From CAYFJV01 sp964460605 (GTDB lineage: Archaea > Nanobdellota > Nanobdellia > Woesearchaeales > GW2011-AR9): a stretch of DNA of 64,000 bases. Under the pieces are notes generated by a model, which saw nothing but the letters and a program-made list of their open reading frames with translations, did not search any database and had not been told where the DNA came from. The translations under genes were made by a program, and so were the position numbers. Of this stretch, positions 1 through 8,869 are shown one piece after another. Each line of letters starts with the position of its first letter. The first letter of the stretch is position 1. The DNA lies in assembly GCA_964460605.1 (NCBI GenBank), contig CAYWPT010000001.1:1-64000 (forward strand). Direction: 5' to 3'.

Positions 1-516
1 CCTATCATCAGCTGCATCTTCTTTGAAACATACATCATTTACAATTAAGAATGTTTGATAATCATATTCATAATCGATAAGGAATGGAATATCATGGAAA
101 GTAGTTACGGTTCCTAAAAATGTAGCATAATCATTCGGTGTAAAGCTAATTAATTCTTCATCACCTTCTGGGTTAAATTCTGAAATTTTTTCAATTTCTT
201 CAACATTATCTAAAGTCCATGACGGAATGTTAGCAAAATCATTTTGTGCAGGACCTAATAATTTTAAAGTCACTTCACCAGCGGCAATCTCATGTTCACC
301 TTTATTTCTGATTAAAACGTCAATTGGAAAATCTTCAGTATCAAATATTGTATAGAAACCATCTTCTAAAACAGAAAAGGGTTCAAAAGTAACAGTAACA
401 CCATCTGTTCCTCCAATAAAAGCACCTTCAGATGCAATAGCTTCATTGCTACTACAAGCTGATAAAAGCAAAACACTTGCTAGAATACATGTGAAAAGGA
501 TATTTTTTAATTTCAT
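1..516 (-). CDS. Lipoprotein, 3' part missing at the window edge
   Basis: The reading frame is open from ATG at 516 to the window edge, so the C-terminus is missing. The N-terminus has a lysine pair, a hydrophobic stretch and the lipobox LLSAC, so the mature protein should be lipidated on Cys and held outside the membrane. The rest is hydrophilic and acidic, with beta-rich, Ig-like character. It is probably the last of a minus-strand series of similar envelope lipoproteins, and resembles the two upstream proteins in size of leader and composition. No enzymatic motif is visible. Function unknown. Confidence 0.75.
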   Translation of the reverse strand, partial: MKLKNILFTCILASVLLLSACSSNEAIASEGAFIGGTDGVTVTFEPFSVLEDGFYTIFDTEDFPIDVLIRNKGEHEIAAGEVTLKLLGPAQNDFANIPSWTLDNVEEIEKISEFNPEGDEELISFTPNDYATFLGTVTTFHDIPFLIDYEYDYQTFLIVNDVCFKEDAADDR

Positions 517-574
517 TCTACAGACCTCTCTTAATAATAATAGTTTGAAGAAGTTATTTTGATATAAAAATGCT

Positions 575-623
575 TCGAAAATAGTCCCACTATTTTCGAT
601 CCCCTAAAAATGTTTCATTTTTA
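575..623. repeat. Tandem intergenic hairpins (CCC loop, then TTT loop)
   Basis: Two perfect inverted repeats lie back to back between lipoprotein genes. The first is an 11-bp stem TCGAAAATAGT with loop CCC (575-599). The second is an 8-bp stem TAAAAATG with loop TTT (605-623). The same two-hairpin layout, a C-rich loop followed by a TTT loop, recurs at 13437-13475. It could be a transcript-end or processing structure, or a dispersed palindromic repeat. Confidence 0.6.
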
Positions 624-651
624 ATGTGCTTCAATAAATTAAGTTAAAAAA

Positions 652-1599
652 TTAAGGAGTTTGAATAATTTGCACTTGTCTTTGCATACTATCCATATAA
701 TTATAGAATAATGAAATTTGTAAAGGTGTCTCAAAAGCTGTAGCACTATTGATTCTTGATTTACAAATAATTTTTCCTTGACCGTTTACTAATCGTACAA
801 CACCATCCCCAGGACTACAATCCATTAAACCACCTGAAGTCATTTCTACTCTATACTGTACTTTATCTACATCATCATAATCAATATTAGCATTACCACA
901 ATTAGTAATATCAGAATTTCTACTCAGTACTTGACCTGTTCCTGAATTTCTTACACTTATTTCAAAAACTGCTTGGTCACCAACCATATCTACACCAACA
1001 TAACCAATACTTACTGGTCCACCTTGTCCTCCACCCATTAATACATCCCTTGGTTCACAAGCTTTCTGTTCATTAGAGATTTGATAAAATACTGGATCTA
1101 AACATACTAAAGGACTTGCATGAGTTTCATAATTATAACACCACACTAAATTTAAGTTAGGCTTATAGTCTAAAGTTCCGAAAGGCAAATTTAGATCCGT
1201 TGATTGATATTCAAGTTGGTTAAAACCACCATCTAAATTATAAACACTTTTTCCATCTACAATACCACAACCTTGAATATAATTAATTCCAGTTATGATT
1301 CCTGGATCAAAGCCAGTTACTTGTAAGAAACATTGTCCCGGATTAACTGTTGTCGCACCCTTATTAGTAACTTCAATTAAAGCTACAAAATCATTGATAT
1401 CATACAAAGTATTTGGAGGATAATTTTGTACAAACTTTGCTCGCACACCTTGTGTCCCTGATTGTACTTGTGCTAAAGCTGTTGCAGTATCTGTTGGTCT
1501 TTCACCTTGTGAAACATCTCCTTGACACGCAGAGAAGAGAACTGATAGCATTAATACTGCTGTTATCAATAGAAATCTCTTCAACCTCATAATCTTCAA
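652..1599 (-). CDS. Envelope lipoprotein, Ig-like
   Basis: This 315-aa protein starts with MKIMRLKR, a hydrophobic segment and lipobox LFSAC, predicting a lipid-anchored extracytoplasmic protein. About 30 residues of Ser/Thr/Gln linker precede beta-strand-rich sequence with several Cys. A motif near residue 190 (GGGQGGPVSIGYV) resembles HGQGSPLAVTKV in the next upstream lipoprotein, which suggests paralogy by tandem duplication. It lies 38 bp downstream of that gene on the same strand. No catalytic residues are recognisable. Function unknown; it may help form a surface layer or adhesive complex. Confidence 0.8.
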   Translation of the reverse strand: MKIMRLKRFLLITAVLMLSVLFSACQGDVSQGERPTDTATALAQVQSGTQGVRAKFVQNYPPNTLYDINDFVALIEVTNKGATTVNPGQCFLQVTGFDPGIITGINYIQGCGIVDGKSVYNLDGGFNQLEYQSTDLNLPFGTLDYKPNLNLVWCYNYETHASPLVCLDPVFYQISNEQKACEPRDVLMGGGQGGPVSIGYVGVDMVGDQAVFEISVRNSGTGQVLSRNSDITNCGNANIDYDDVDKVQYRVEMTSGGLMDCSPGDGVVRLVNGQGKIICKSRINSATAFETPLQISLFYNYMDSMQRQVQIIQTP

Positions 1600-1637
1600 G
1601 AAGAAAACTTAGTATATAAAGTTTTTTACAAGCTAAG

Positions 1638-2495
1638 CTAACTTAAAACCCTAAAACTCTCTTCTTCAAAAGTTTCGTAACGATAATCATACTGCACAAA
1701 CAATGAAGTTTCATAAGAACTAGTGGTACCTAGAGTTTTTTTACAGACTAATAATATATCTTCTTCTTCATCAATAGTTAAAGTACTTGTACCTGTTTCT
1801 TTAAATGAACAGCTTAAAGGAGTGCCACCTAAAGTTGCTTGTCTGAAGGTTGCAGATTTAGCTTGACCATTACCCCTATTTGTTAAAGTAAAGGTAAAAC
1901 GCAATTCGCTCTCTGATCCAGTATTAGTTACTTGCTCGACCTTAGTTACTGCTAAAGGTGAACCTTGTCCATGATAAGTTTTTTGTTGGGGAGCATCACA
2001 ACCAGAATCAAAAGTGTTGTAAGGTGATGGATTTATACAAACAGTATCCACCAATTCGTTAGTATAAAGATAATTTGCTCTTACCGTATAGCTCATTTCT
2101 TCTTCATCAGCACCATCTGTTATCTGTTTTACTTGTATAGGAAAATTAAGTATCTCTTGATCACCCGCTGGGTTTTCTAAAGATTTTCCTTCCATTAATG
2201 GAGCAGTAGACTTCTTTGCCTCTAAAACCTCAACTTTAGATTGGTCTAAACCGATTACAGTAACCTCAGTACTTCTTGCATCATAAGCACCTACATTAAC
2301 AATACGTGCAGCAATAGTTGAACTTGATTCTTCGAACAGAGTTTTAGGGGGAAGGTTTTCTAAAAATTCAATTTGTATTCCATCACTTCCTTGCTTATAA
2401 TCAATTTCTGCTACTTCTCCTGAGCTTCTTTCTTCCCCACCGCAAGAAACTAGTAATAAGGATACAATAAGTACGAATAAAATTATTTTTCTCAT
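1638..2495 (-). CDS. Envelope lipoprotein, Ig-like
   Basis: A 285-aa lipoprotein with a short basic start, a hydrophobic core and lipobox LLVSC followed by GGEE. The mature part is acidic and beta-rich, with CARDB-like phrases such as NRGNGQAKSATF around residue 210 that also occur in the neighbouring lipoprotein (NSGTGQVL). Its start overlaps the stop of the upstream 721-aa membrane protein by 4 bp, so the two are probably translationally coupled. The specific role is not known. Confidence 0.8.
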   Translation of the reverse strand: MRKIILFVLIVSLLLVSCGGEERSSGEVAEIDYKQGSDGIQIEFLENLPPKTLFEESSSTIAARIVNVGAYDARSTEVTVIGLDQSKVEVLEAKKSTAPLMEGKSLENPAGDQEILNFPIQVKQITDGADEEEMSYTVRANYLYTNELVDTVCINPSPYNTFDSGCDAPQQKTYHGQGSPLAVTKVEQVTNTGSESELRFTFTLTNRGNGQAKSATFRQATLGGTPLSCSFKETGTSTLTIDEEEDILLVCKKTLGTTSSYETSLFVQYDYRYETFEEESFRVLS

Positions 2496-4657
2496 GATAC
2501 TACTACCTCTTCTTCAGATTCTTCCTTGAGTAAATTAAAAGTTACAGACTCTTCATGGCTTAACTCATAATCATAATTAAATATCGCATCATAAGACGCA
2601 ATGACAAGCTCTTGATCACGCATTTTATTAATCATATTTTGATCAAGTTCTAATTGACAACTTGTTACTGGAATTAGCTTAGAAGCACTAGTAGTAACAG
2701 GTAATGCTATTTCACCTTCACCTGCAAAAGTGCAAGTAAAATCACCTTCACTCACAAATAAGTCTCCTAAGAGATCAATCTCATAAAAGTTAGCGTTTGA
2801 AATTCTTCCCTGTTTAAGGTTTTCCAAACTTACAACTAAATTGATAAAATCATCTTCTTCAATAACAATATTTGTTTCTGGTTCACCAAAAGCAAAGTTT
2901 ACTCGCGCAAACTCATCAGGGCTTGAACTATAAGATCCACCATCTGGGAAAGATTGCCTTTTAACTGAAGCCAATAATGGGTCATCACTATCTAAACCAC
3001 TCACAAACATTCTTGTTAACTGAGACTTAGTTTCTAAACCTTTGAATTCCGCTAAGAATTCTATCCTATACGAACCATCAAATTCTGCTAGTTCTCCTTC
3101 ATTATTAAATTCGGGAGTTACGCAAATTCTACTGATAGTATCAGATTTTTTAGTAAAACTAAAACTACTGTCACCTAAAATAATTCCAGGCATTGATTCA
3201 GCAGCACTACCAACACCTTTCCTAAAATTACAAGAAACTGAAACTTCTAAATCTCTTTCAAAAGGATTTTCAATTTCTAAAGTCATTGGGAATCTGCTTT
3301 CTTGTCCTTCTCTTTTTGTAGTTTTACTAGGAAATGTTGCTCTATCGACAACAAATTCTGCAGAAGTTTCTTCTACAATATCTCTATCAAGACTCCCCGA
3401 AGCAAATGCTTCGTTATTTCTCAATTGAGTTTCATCTTCAATACAAGTTGCATAGTTTGAACTTTCTTTATCATAACGTTCTTCACAATAGAAAGCAACT
3501 TCTCTTTCTACCTGTGCATTACGAACACATTCATTTGTATCTATTGTTTTTCCAGCAAAAATACCATGAATAGATTTTATCATACAACTTGCTTGCAGGT
3601 ATGCTGGGTTTGGTGTGTCACCATATTTATTTCTATACTCTTGACCTTGGGAAGCGATGAGTTCTAAATCAATAGCTGCATCTGCTGAGAAACCTTGGTT
3701 TGGAACAAATGCTCCGACTAAAAGAAGAACAAAACACAACCAAGCAATTGATTTGAAAAATACAAAAAGGCCCTTCCCACCAGTATCTAGAAAAGCGATT
3801 GAGAATAATGAGTACCAAGGAATGTTAAGTACCACTGATGCAAAAGCTACCGAATAACTAACAAATGGGATGTAATCTGGTAATAACATTAATGCATCAA
3901 ATGATAAGAAGAAGAGAATAATAGGAACCCCACCAATAAGGGTATCTTTTAGTGAATGCGTATAGATTCCAAAGGCAGAAGTTAATGCTACTGCTACAAA
4001 AAATGATACCATCAAAACAGGACCATCTAAAACAAAGCCGTAAAGAAAACCCCAAATGGAAAAAGCAATTACTGTTACCCAACCTGCTTTTTTATCATAC
4101 AAGAAAAGACCGCAAGAGTAAAGAAATAAAATAGTTGAAATACCTATAAGAAGACTCTCAGAAGCAATACCTGTAGATTTCAACCACCAAAAGCCAATAC
4201 CAAGAACGAATAATATAAGTGCACCATTTGGACTAATGCCCGCAGATTCAGAATCATTTTTTGATCTTTGTTCTTGCTTTGCTACATTCAGGTTTAATGT
4301 CTGCACATTGTGGGTCCTCTCTCTTTCTTCAGCTTTTTCTTCCTCTACTTTTTCTTCTTTCTTTTCTTCAACTGCAGGAGCAGGTTCTTCTGCTTTTACT
4401 TCTTCAACTGGAGCTTCTTTTGCAGCCTCAGCGGCAGCCTTTTCTTCCTCTGCTTTATTTAGAGCTTGATCATAACCTTCAGGGATTGTTGTAGCTAGGA
4501 AACTAGGCTCTTCTTCCTCTTCGTTTTCTTCAATGATATTAGAATTAGCTAAATGTTTTAAACACCTTTTATCAAACTTTTTATCCTTCTTTTTTTGGTA
4601 CGTTTGCAAACGTGCATGCATTTCTTTAGCATCAAAACTAGTAATATCTACCATCAT
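2492..4657 (-). CDS. Multi-pass membrane protein with acidic N-terminus and large external domain
   Basis: A 721-aa protein. Residues 1-135 are hydrophilic with a Glu/Ala/Lys-rich stretch. Residues 143-320 hold about seven hydrophobic segments. Residues 320-721 are a soluble, mostly beta domain with several Cys that likely faces outward. Parts of the C-terminal domain resemble the lipoproteins encoded just downstream. It sits between the pilin-signal protein gene and the lipoprotein genes, consistent with one envelope assembly. I do not recognise a named family. An imperfect hairpin-forming CGAAGC..GCTTCG pair lies in its coding sequence at 3398-3413. Confidence 0.75.
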   Translation of the reverse strand: MMVDITSFDAKEMHARLQTYQKKKDKKFDKRCLKHLANSNIIEENEEEEEPSFLATTIPEGYDQALNKAEEEKAAAEAAKEAPVEEVKAEEPAPAVEEKKEEKVEEEKAEERERTHNVQTLNLNVAKQEQRSKNDSESAGISPNGALILFVLGIGFWWLKSTGIASESLLIGISTILFLYSCGLFLYDKKAGWVTVIAFSIWGFLYGFVLDGPVLMVSFFVAVALTSAFGIYTHSLKDTLIGGVPIILFFLSFDALMLLPDYIPFVSYSVAFASVVLNIPWYSLFSIAFLDTGGKGLFVFFKSIAWLCFVLLLVGAFVPNQGFSADAAIDLELIASQGQEYRNKYGDTPNPAYLQASCMIKSIHGIFAGKTIDTNECVRNAQVEREVAFYCEERYDKESSNYATCIEDETQLRNNEAFASGSLDRDIVEETSAEFVVDRATFPSKTTKREGQESRFPMTLEIENPFERDLEVSVSCNFRKGVGSAAESMPGIILGDSSFSFTKKSDTISRICVTPEFNNEGELAEFDGSYRIEFLAEFKGLETKSQLTRMFVSGLDSDDPLLASVKRQSFPDGGSYSSSPDEFARVNFAFGEPETNIVIEEDDFINLVVSLENLKQGRISNANFYEIDLLGDLFVSEGDFTCTFAGEGEIALPVTTSASKLIPVTSCQLELDQNMINKMRDQELVIASYDAIFNYDYELSHEESVTFNLLKEESEEEVVVS

Positions 4658-4730
4658 CTCTTCTCTTTATACAATACTATACTAGAAACTAAATGAATTA
4701 AGATATAAAAAGGTTGCTAATAAAGAAAAT

Positions 4731-5924
4731 TTACTCTTCAACTAATTCAACAATAAACTCACGAACTTCTAGAGTGTTCCCAGGAACTAACCTAATTGCA
4801 TTATTACCTTGTACAACATCACTGCTGATTTCAATACCTTCACTTAACTCCCTTGTATCAAAGTGACTTTTATGACCATTCACATTAATATGACCTTGTT
4901 TCACATTTGTATCATCAGTAAATTCAATAGTTGCTTCAACAAAGAATTCATCATCGCCGATAGATTCAAACTCTTCGTGATCTAATTCAAAATAGTAAGT
5001 AGGATACTCAATTTCTTCTAAAGTTGAAATAACTCTAATGTGTGATAGTTCATATTCACCACCCTCAGTATAAAAAGTAATTTCATTTTCTCCAAGGTTT
5101 ACAATATCAATTGCAAATTCTGAAGGCACAAATTCTAAACCACAGTCAGGAACTCCAGCATATACAGTTCTTCCATTTATTTCAATAATTAGTCTTCCCA
5201 CATGATCATAATCACAATCTGGCTGGAATCTTAATTCTAAAGATTCTAAATTGTTATATTCTGTTTCTGATACTAAAAATGTGTTTTTTGCTTTTTGGAA
5301 TCTTGTATCTGTTACTTCTGCAATAATTTTTAAATCTTCAAGGTCAATATAGTTTGTTTTCCAAATAGCTAAACCGGGTGAATTTGATTTAATTAAAATA
5401 GTGTTTGTTTTCTCTAACAAATAATCTGGAATTTCAATTGCTGGATTTTCTCCTGCATCAACAGCTTTGTTAAATAATTCTTCGCCATTGAAATAAATTT
5501 GTACACTTCCTTGAGATTCATCTACATGAAAAGTTAGGAGTAAATCTTTTGTTTCATCTAAGTCTTGGATAGTAAAGTCAAACTCGCTTTCATCGTTTGA
5601 GAATAAACCATTTTTAATGGACAATGAATTTTTTCCATACAATTCCTTACTCTCCGTTTTCGTATAGACCCTGACTGATGCTAAATTGTGTTCAATTTCC
5701 TCTAATTCTAGATATTCAATTCTTCCTGGTGTTTCTTCTAATAATACTTCTTCAATGATTCTTCTCTCATCATCAATTTCTGAAATTGTATCATCACCAA
5801 GAATTTCTGCCCTATCATCTGGGTTTACAAATAAGACAAACATGATTAGAGAAGCAGCAATAATTGCAAGAAGTGTCGCTGCCGCTGCAGCCTGTGCTTT
5901 TTTTCCTGAAAAAATCTTTAACAT
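4731..5924 (-). CDS. Pilin-signal (class III) envelope protein
   Basis: A 397-aa protein beginning MLKIFSGKKAQAAAAATLL. The basic residues, the A-Q junction and the following hydrophobic helix match the class III signal processed by archaeal prepilin peptidase, so it is probably anchored or assembled like a pilin. The remaining ~350 residues are acidic and beta-rich, far longer than a minor pilin head. It is the first gene of the minus-strand envelope operon. A TATA-like ATATTTATA lies about 35-45 bp upstream of the start. Substrate or partners unknown. Confidence 0.7.
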   Translation of the reverse strand: MLKIFSGKKAQAAAAATLLAIIAASLIMFVLFVNPDDRAEILGDDTISEIDDERRIIEEVLLEETPGRIEYLELEEIEHNLASVRVYTKTESKELYGKNSLSIKNGLFSNDESEFDFTIQDLDETKDLLLTFHVDESQGSVQIYFNGEELFNKAVDAGENPAIEIPDYLLEKTNTILIKSNSPGLAIWKTNYIDLEDLKIIAEVTDTRFQKAKNTFLVSETEYNNLESLELRFQPDCDYDHVGRLIIEINGRTVYAGVPDCGLEFVPSEFAIDIVNLGENEITFYTEGGEYELSHIRVISTLEEIEYPTYYFELDHEEFESIGDDEFFVEATIEFTDDTNVKQGHINVNGHKSHFDTRELSEGIEISSDVVQGNNAIRLVPGNTLEVREFIVELVEE

Positions 5925-6033
5925 CGCTAAGCCTCTTTGACTTAAATTAGATTTCTTTAGTATATAAATATTACTTATTTAGAATATGCAGACCCACAAT
6001 AGATTATTAAATACAAAAATGTTTTTTCCTTGA

Positions 6034-6363
6034 ATGTCACTCATTGATTTCATAAGATTTTTTTATTTTCCACAAGAAGTTCTGGATATATTAACTTATG
6101 ATGTTATAGATTTAGGATATTTCAAAATTGATATTTGGACTCTGCCACACTTTATGTCAGGAATTCTTTTAGGATTATTTATTAGAAGAAAAGACATCAT
6201 TGTAGTTTTACTGGTTTTATTTGAAATCTTTGAAAACCTTTTTCTTGCTCCAAAGGGAGCTGCTTTACTATAACCAGTCTTGAATTCTATCTTTGATGTA
6301 ATAATCGGTTTAGTTGGGACAATTATAGTTCACAAACTTTTAGAAAAAAGAAATGCATTATAA
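6034..6363 (+). pseudogene. Small integral membrane protein with in-frame TAA
   Basis: The frame starts at ATG 6034, reads 79 codons ending PKGAALL, meets TAA at 6271-6273, and continues in the same frame with PVLNSIFDVIIGLVGTII to a stop at 6361-6363. The second half is a clear membrane helix that completes the protein, so TAA probably replaces a sense codon (GAA would give Glu-Pro). Two or three transmembrane segments are present, resembling small archaeal VanZ-like or DUF2238-like membrane proteins (family inferred). It may be a recent nonsense mutation or a base-call error. Confidence 0.6.
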
Positions 6364-6405
6364 GGAAGGAGAATCTTTTTAACTACAATAACTTTTCTTT
6401 AGTCC

Positions 6406-7455
6406 ATGCACATCATCAAAGAAGATTACAAACTTGGACGAGTCTTCATGAGAATTGAAGATACAGATGATCTCTGGTACTTAAGCCATTTAGTAGATCC
6501 TGGAGATACTGTGAAGGGGACTGCAACAAGAAAAGTAAGAATTGGTGATGGAGAAAATGCAAAAGTTACTAAGAAAAAAGTGACTTTGAGTATTGAAGCA
6601 GAAAAAGTAGAATATTTGCCAGAAAATGGTATCGTACGTATTAATGGTAAAATCTTAGAGGGACCTGAAGATTTTCCAAAAGGAAGTTATCAAAACATTT
6701 CTTTAGGTGAAGGAGGTGAGTTCAGTATCAAAAAAGTTAACTGGCCAAAATATCAAAAAGAAAAATTAAAAGAATCTGCTGAAAAATCTTATACATTCTT
6801 AATATGTGTCTTTGATAGAGAAGAAGTTTTATTTGCACTTTCACAAAAGTTTGGATTCAAAATATTAGCTAAGGTAAAAAGCGATTTGCCTAAAAAAGGT
6901 GATGTTGATGCTAAAAAGAGTACTTTCTATCAAGATATTATCAAGGGCGTGGAAACCTATGCTTCAAGACATCATCCAGAAAACATAATTGTAGCATCAC
7001 CTGCATTCTACAAAGAAGATTTATACAAACTAATAAAAGATGATACTTTAAAGAAGAAGATAACTCTTGCTACTTGCTCTTCTGCAAAAAATGTTGCTTT
7101 AGATGAAATTATGAAAAGGCCAGAGTTAAAAGAGATATTAAAACAGAGTAGAAATAGACAAGAATCTTTGTTAGTTGCTGAGTTATTAAAAGAGATTTCA
7201 AAGGAAGGTTTAGCTGTGTATGGTAAAAAAGAGGTTAAAATAGCAATTGATTCTGGTGCAATATCTAAATTAATTTGTACTGATAAATTTATTTATACTG
7301 AAAAAGAAGCAGAGAATTATCAAGAATTAGATGAACAATTAAAATCTGTTGATAATTTAAAAGGAGATGTACACATCATTTCTAGTGACCATGAGTCTGG
7401 AAAGAAAATAGATGGCCTTGGCGGAATTGCTGGGATTACTAGGTATAAATTGTAA
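6406..7455 (+). CDS. pelA: Pelota (Dom34) ribosome rescue factor
   Basis: This 349-aa protein matches archaeal Pelota in length and order. The N-terminal Sm-like domain (about 1-130) starts MHIIKEDYKLGRVFMRIED and includes DDLWYLSHLVDPGD. The central RNase-H-fold-like domain spans about 135-250. The C-terminal L7Ae-like domain ends in HESGKKIDGLGGIAGITRY. Pelota binds stalled ribosomes with aEF1A/ABCE1 and splits them for mRNA quality control. It lacks the GGQ motif of aRF1, which is encoded at 34540-35643. It appears to be a single-gene unit in this window. Confidence 0.95.
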   Translation: MHIIKEDYKLGRVFMRIEDTDDLWYLSHLVDPGDTVKGTATRKVRIGDGENAKVTKKKVTLSIEAEKVEYLPENGIVRINGKILEGPEDFPKGSYQNISLGEGGEFSIKKVNWPKYQKEKLKESAEKSYTFLICVFDREEVLFALSQKFGFKILAKVKSDLPKKGDVDAKKSTFYQDIIKGVETYASRHHPENIIVASPAFYKEDLYKLIKDDTLKKKITLATCSSAKNVALDEIMKRPELKEILKQSRNRQESLLVAELLKEISKEGLAVYGKKEVKIAIDSGAISKLICTDKFIYTEKEAENYQELDEQLKSVDNLKGDVHIISSDHESGKKIDGLGGIAGITRYKL

Positions 7456-7502
7456 AAAATAAATTGCAGTTAACACTTCTCTTATAGGTTATTCCATTAA
7501 TT

Positions 7503-7514
7503 TCCTAATTAGGA
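7503..7514. promoter_or_regulatory. Palindrome upstream of the TrmB-type gene
   Basis: TCCTAATTAGGA is a perfect 12-bp palindrome about 110 bp before the regulator start and upstream of an AT-rich promoter-like stretch. It could be an autoregulatory operator, but short AT-rich palindromes also arise by chance. Confidence 0.25.
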
Positions 7515-7625
7515 TTTTGCAAAACCACAAGCTTTTAATACTAGAATAAATTATTTACTCACAAGTCAGTAACACTAGTTCACTTTTGTTAAGAGTTACA
7601 AACTAAAAAGGAGGTTTTGAGGAAA

Positions 7626-8423
7626 ATGATAGTTAAAGATGATTTATTAGCAGACTTAAGAAGGTACTTTGATCTTAATTTATACGAGGTTAAGCTATGG
7701 GTAGCTCTATTGAGTAGAGGAGTGTCAACGGCAGGTGAATTGTCAGATATAGCAAATGTTCCAAGATCCCGTTCTTACGATGTTCTAGAAAGTTTAGAGA
7801 AGAAAGGTTTTGTTGTAATGAAGACTGGAAAACCGATCAAATACATTGCAATCCCTCCTAGCGAAGTTGTAGACAGAGTAAAGAAAAACATGCACATGAA
7901 TGCTCAAGAAAAGGTTAAAAGATTAGATTCTATTAAAAATTCTGAAATTCTTGGTGAATTAGAATCGTTACATACCAATGGTATTGCAATGGTTGACCCT
8001 ACAGATATGAGTGGTTCATTAAAAGGTAGACACAATCTATACAATCATTTAGATTTTATGATTAAAGGTGCAAAAAATTCTATTAACATTATGACCACAG
8101 AAAAAGGTTTCTTAAGAAAAGCTGACGGATTACGTCCAAGTTTAGAGAAAGCTAAAAAGCGTGGAGTAAAAATTAGAATTGCAGCTCCTATTACCAAAGA
8201 AAACAAAGCTACTGTTGAATCATTAAAAGGTGTTGCTGAAGTTAAACATAATAAGAAAATTAATTCAAGGTTTATGAACGTTGATGGTAATGACTTGATG
8301 TTTATGATGTTAGACGATGCGGAAGTTCATCCAAGCTATGATTTAGGAATTTGGGTAAAAACACCTTATTTTGCTCAAAGTATGGACGGGATGTTTGATT
8401 CTGTTTGGAACACTTTGAAATAG
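7626..8423 (+). CDS. TrmB-family transcriptional regulator
   Basis: A 265-aa protein with an N-terminal winged helix (about residues 8-75, LSDIANVPRSRSYDVLESLE as the recognition region), then a C-terminal phospholipase-D-like or sugar-binding-type domain of TrmB regulators (about 115-262). ATG 7626 is chosen over an in-frame TTG at 7617: the strong ribosome-binding site GGAGG at 7610-7614 lies 11 nt before the ATG but only 2 nt before the TTG. The effector is not predictable. The palindrome at 7503 is a candidate binding site. Confidence 0.85.
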   Translation: MIVKDDLLADLRRYFDLNLYEVKLWVALLSRGVSTAGELSDIANVPRSRSYDVLESLEKKGFVVMKTGKPIKYIAIPPSEVVDRVKKNMHMNAQEKVKRLDSIKNSEILGELESLHTNGIAMVDPTDMSGSLKGRHNLYNHLDFMIKGAKNSINIMTTEKGFLRKADGLRPSLEKAKKRGVKIRIAAPITKENKATVESLKGVAEVKHNKKINSRFMNVDGNDLMFMMLDDAEVHPSYDLGIWVKTPYFAQSMDGMFDSVWNTLK

Positions 8424-8486
8424 TTTTTTTATTCTCTATTTTTCTTATTACATTTCTTTATATTTTAGCTAATTTTAACTTATTCT

Positions 8487-8869
8487 ATGAAAACTCTTAC
8501 ACTCAGATTAAAACCAGGTCAAAAGATTAAGCAAACTCTCAAAAATATTGCTAAAGAAAAGCAGATTAAAGGTGGATTTATATAACTGGGCTTGAATCTT
8601 TGAGTTCCATGGATATTAGATATGCAAATAATGGGAAAGAAACTCTTAAAGGTCCATTTGAAATAGTTTCTTTAGTAGGAACTTTATCTCAAGATGGTTG
8701 CCACACACATATCTCTTTAGGAGATAGTAAAGGAAAAACAATTAGTGGACATTTGAAAGAAGCGACTGTTTTAACTACTGCGGAAATTGTTCTCGGACTT
8801 ACAGAGAAGTTACAGTTTTCTAGAGAATTTGATAAAGAAACTGGCTGGAAAGAATTAGTTGTGAGATAA
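8487..8869 (+). pseudogene. PPC-domain (DUF296) protein, frameshifted
   Basis: Frame one starts at ATG 8487 (MKTLTLRLKPGQKIKQTL) and stops at TAA around 8583. Frame two picks up immediately as TGLESLSSMDIRYANNG and runs to 8869. Together they give the PPC fold: a GGFI strand, then TGLESL, and later GCHTHISLGDSKG with the His-x-His pair typical of the family. Insertion of one base near 8580 would restore a continuous GGFI-I-TGLES reading. PPC proteins in archaea are putative DNA-binding or small-molecule proteins. Either a real frameshift or a sequencing deletion. The 3' end overlaps pheT by 15 bp, convergently. Confidence 0.7.

Noticed and set aside
4600..4613. Palindrome ACGTTTGCAAACGT
   Set aside because: Inside coding sequence, with no second copy or promoter context.
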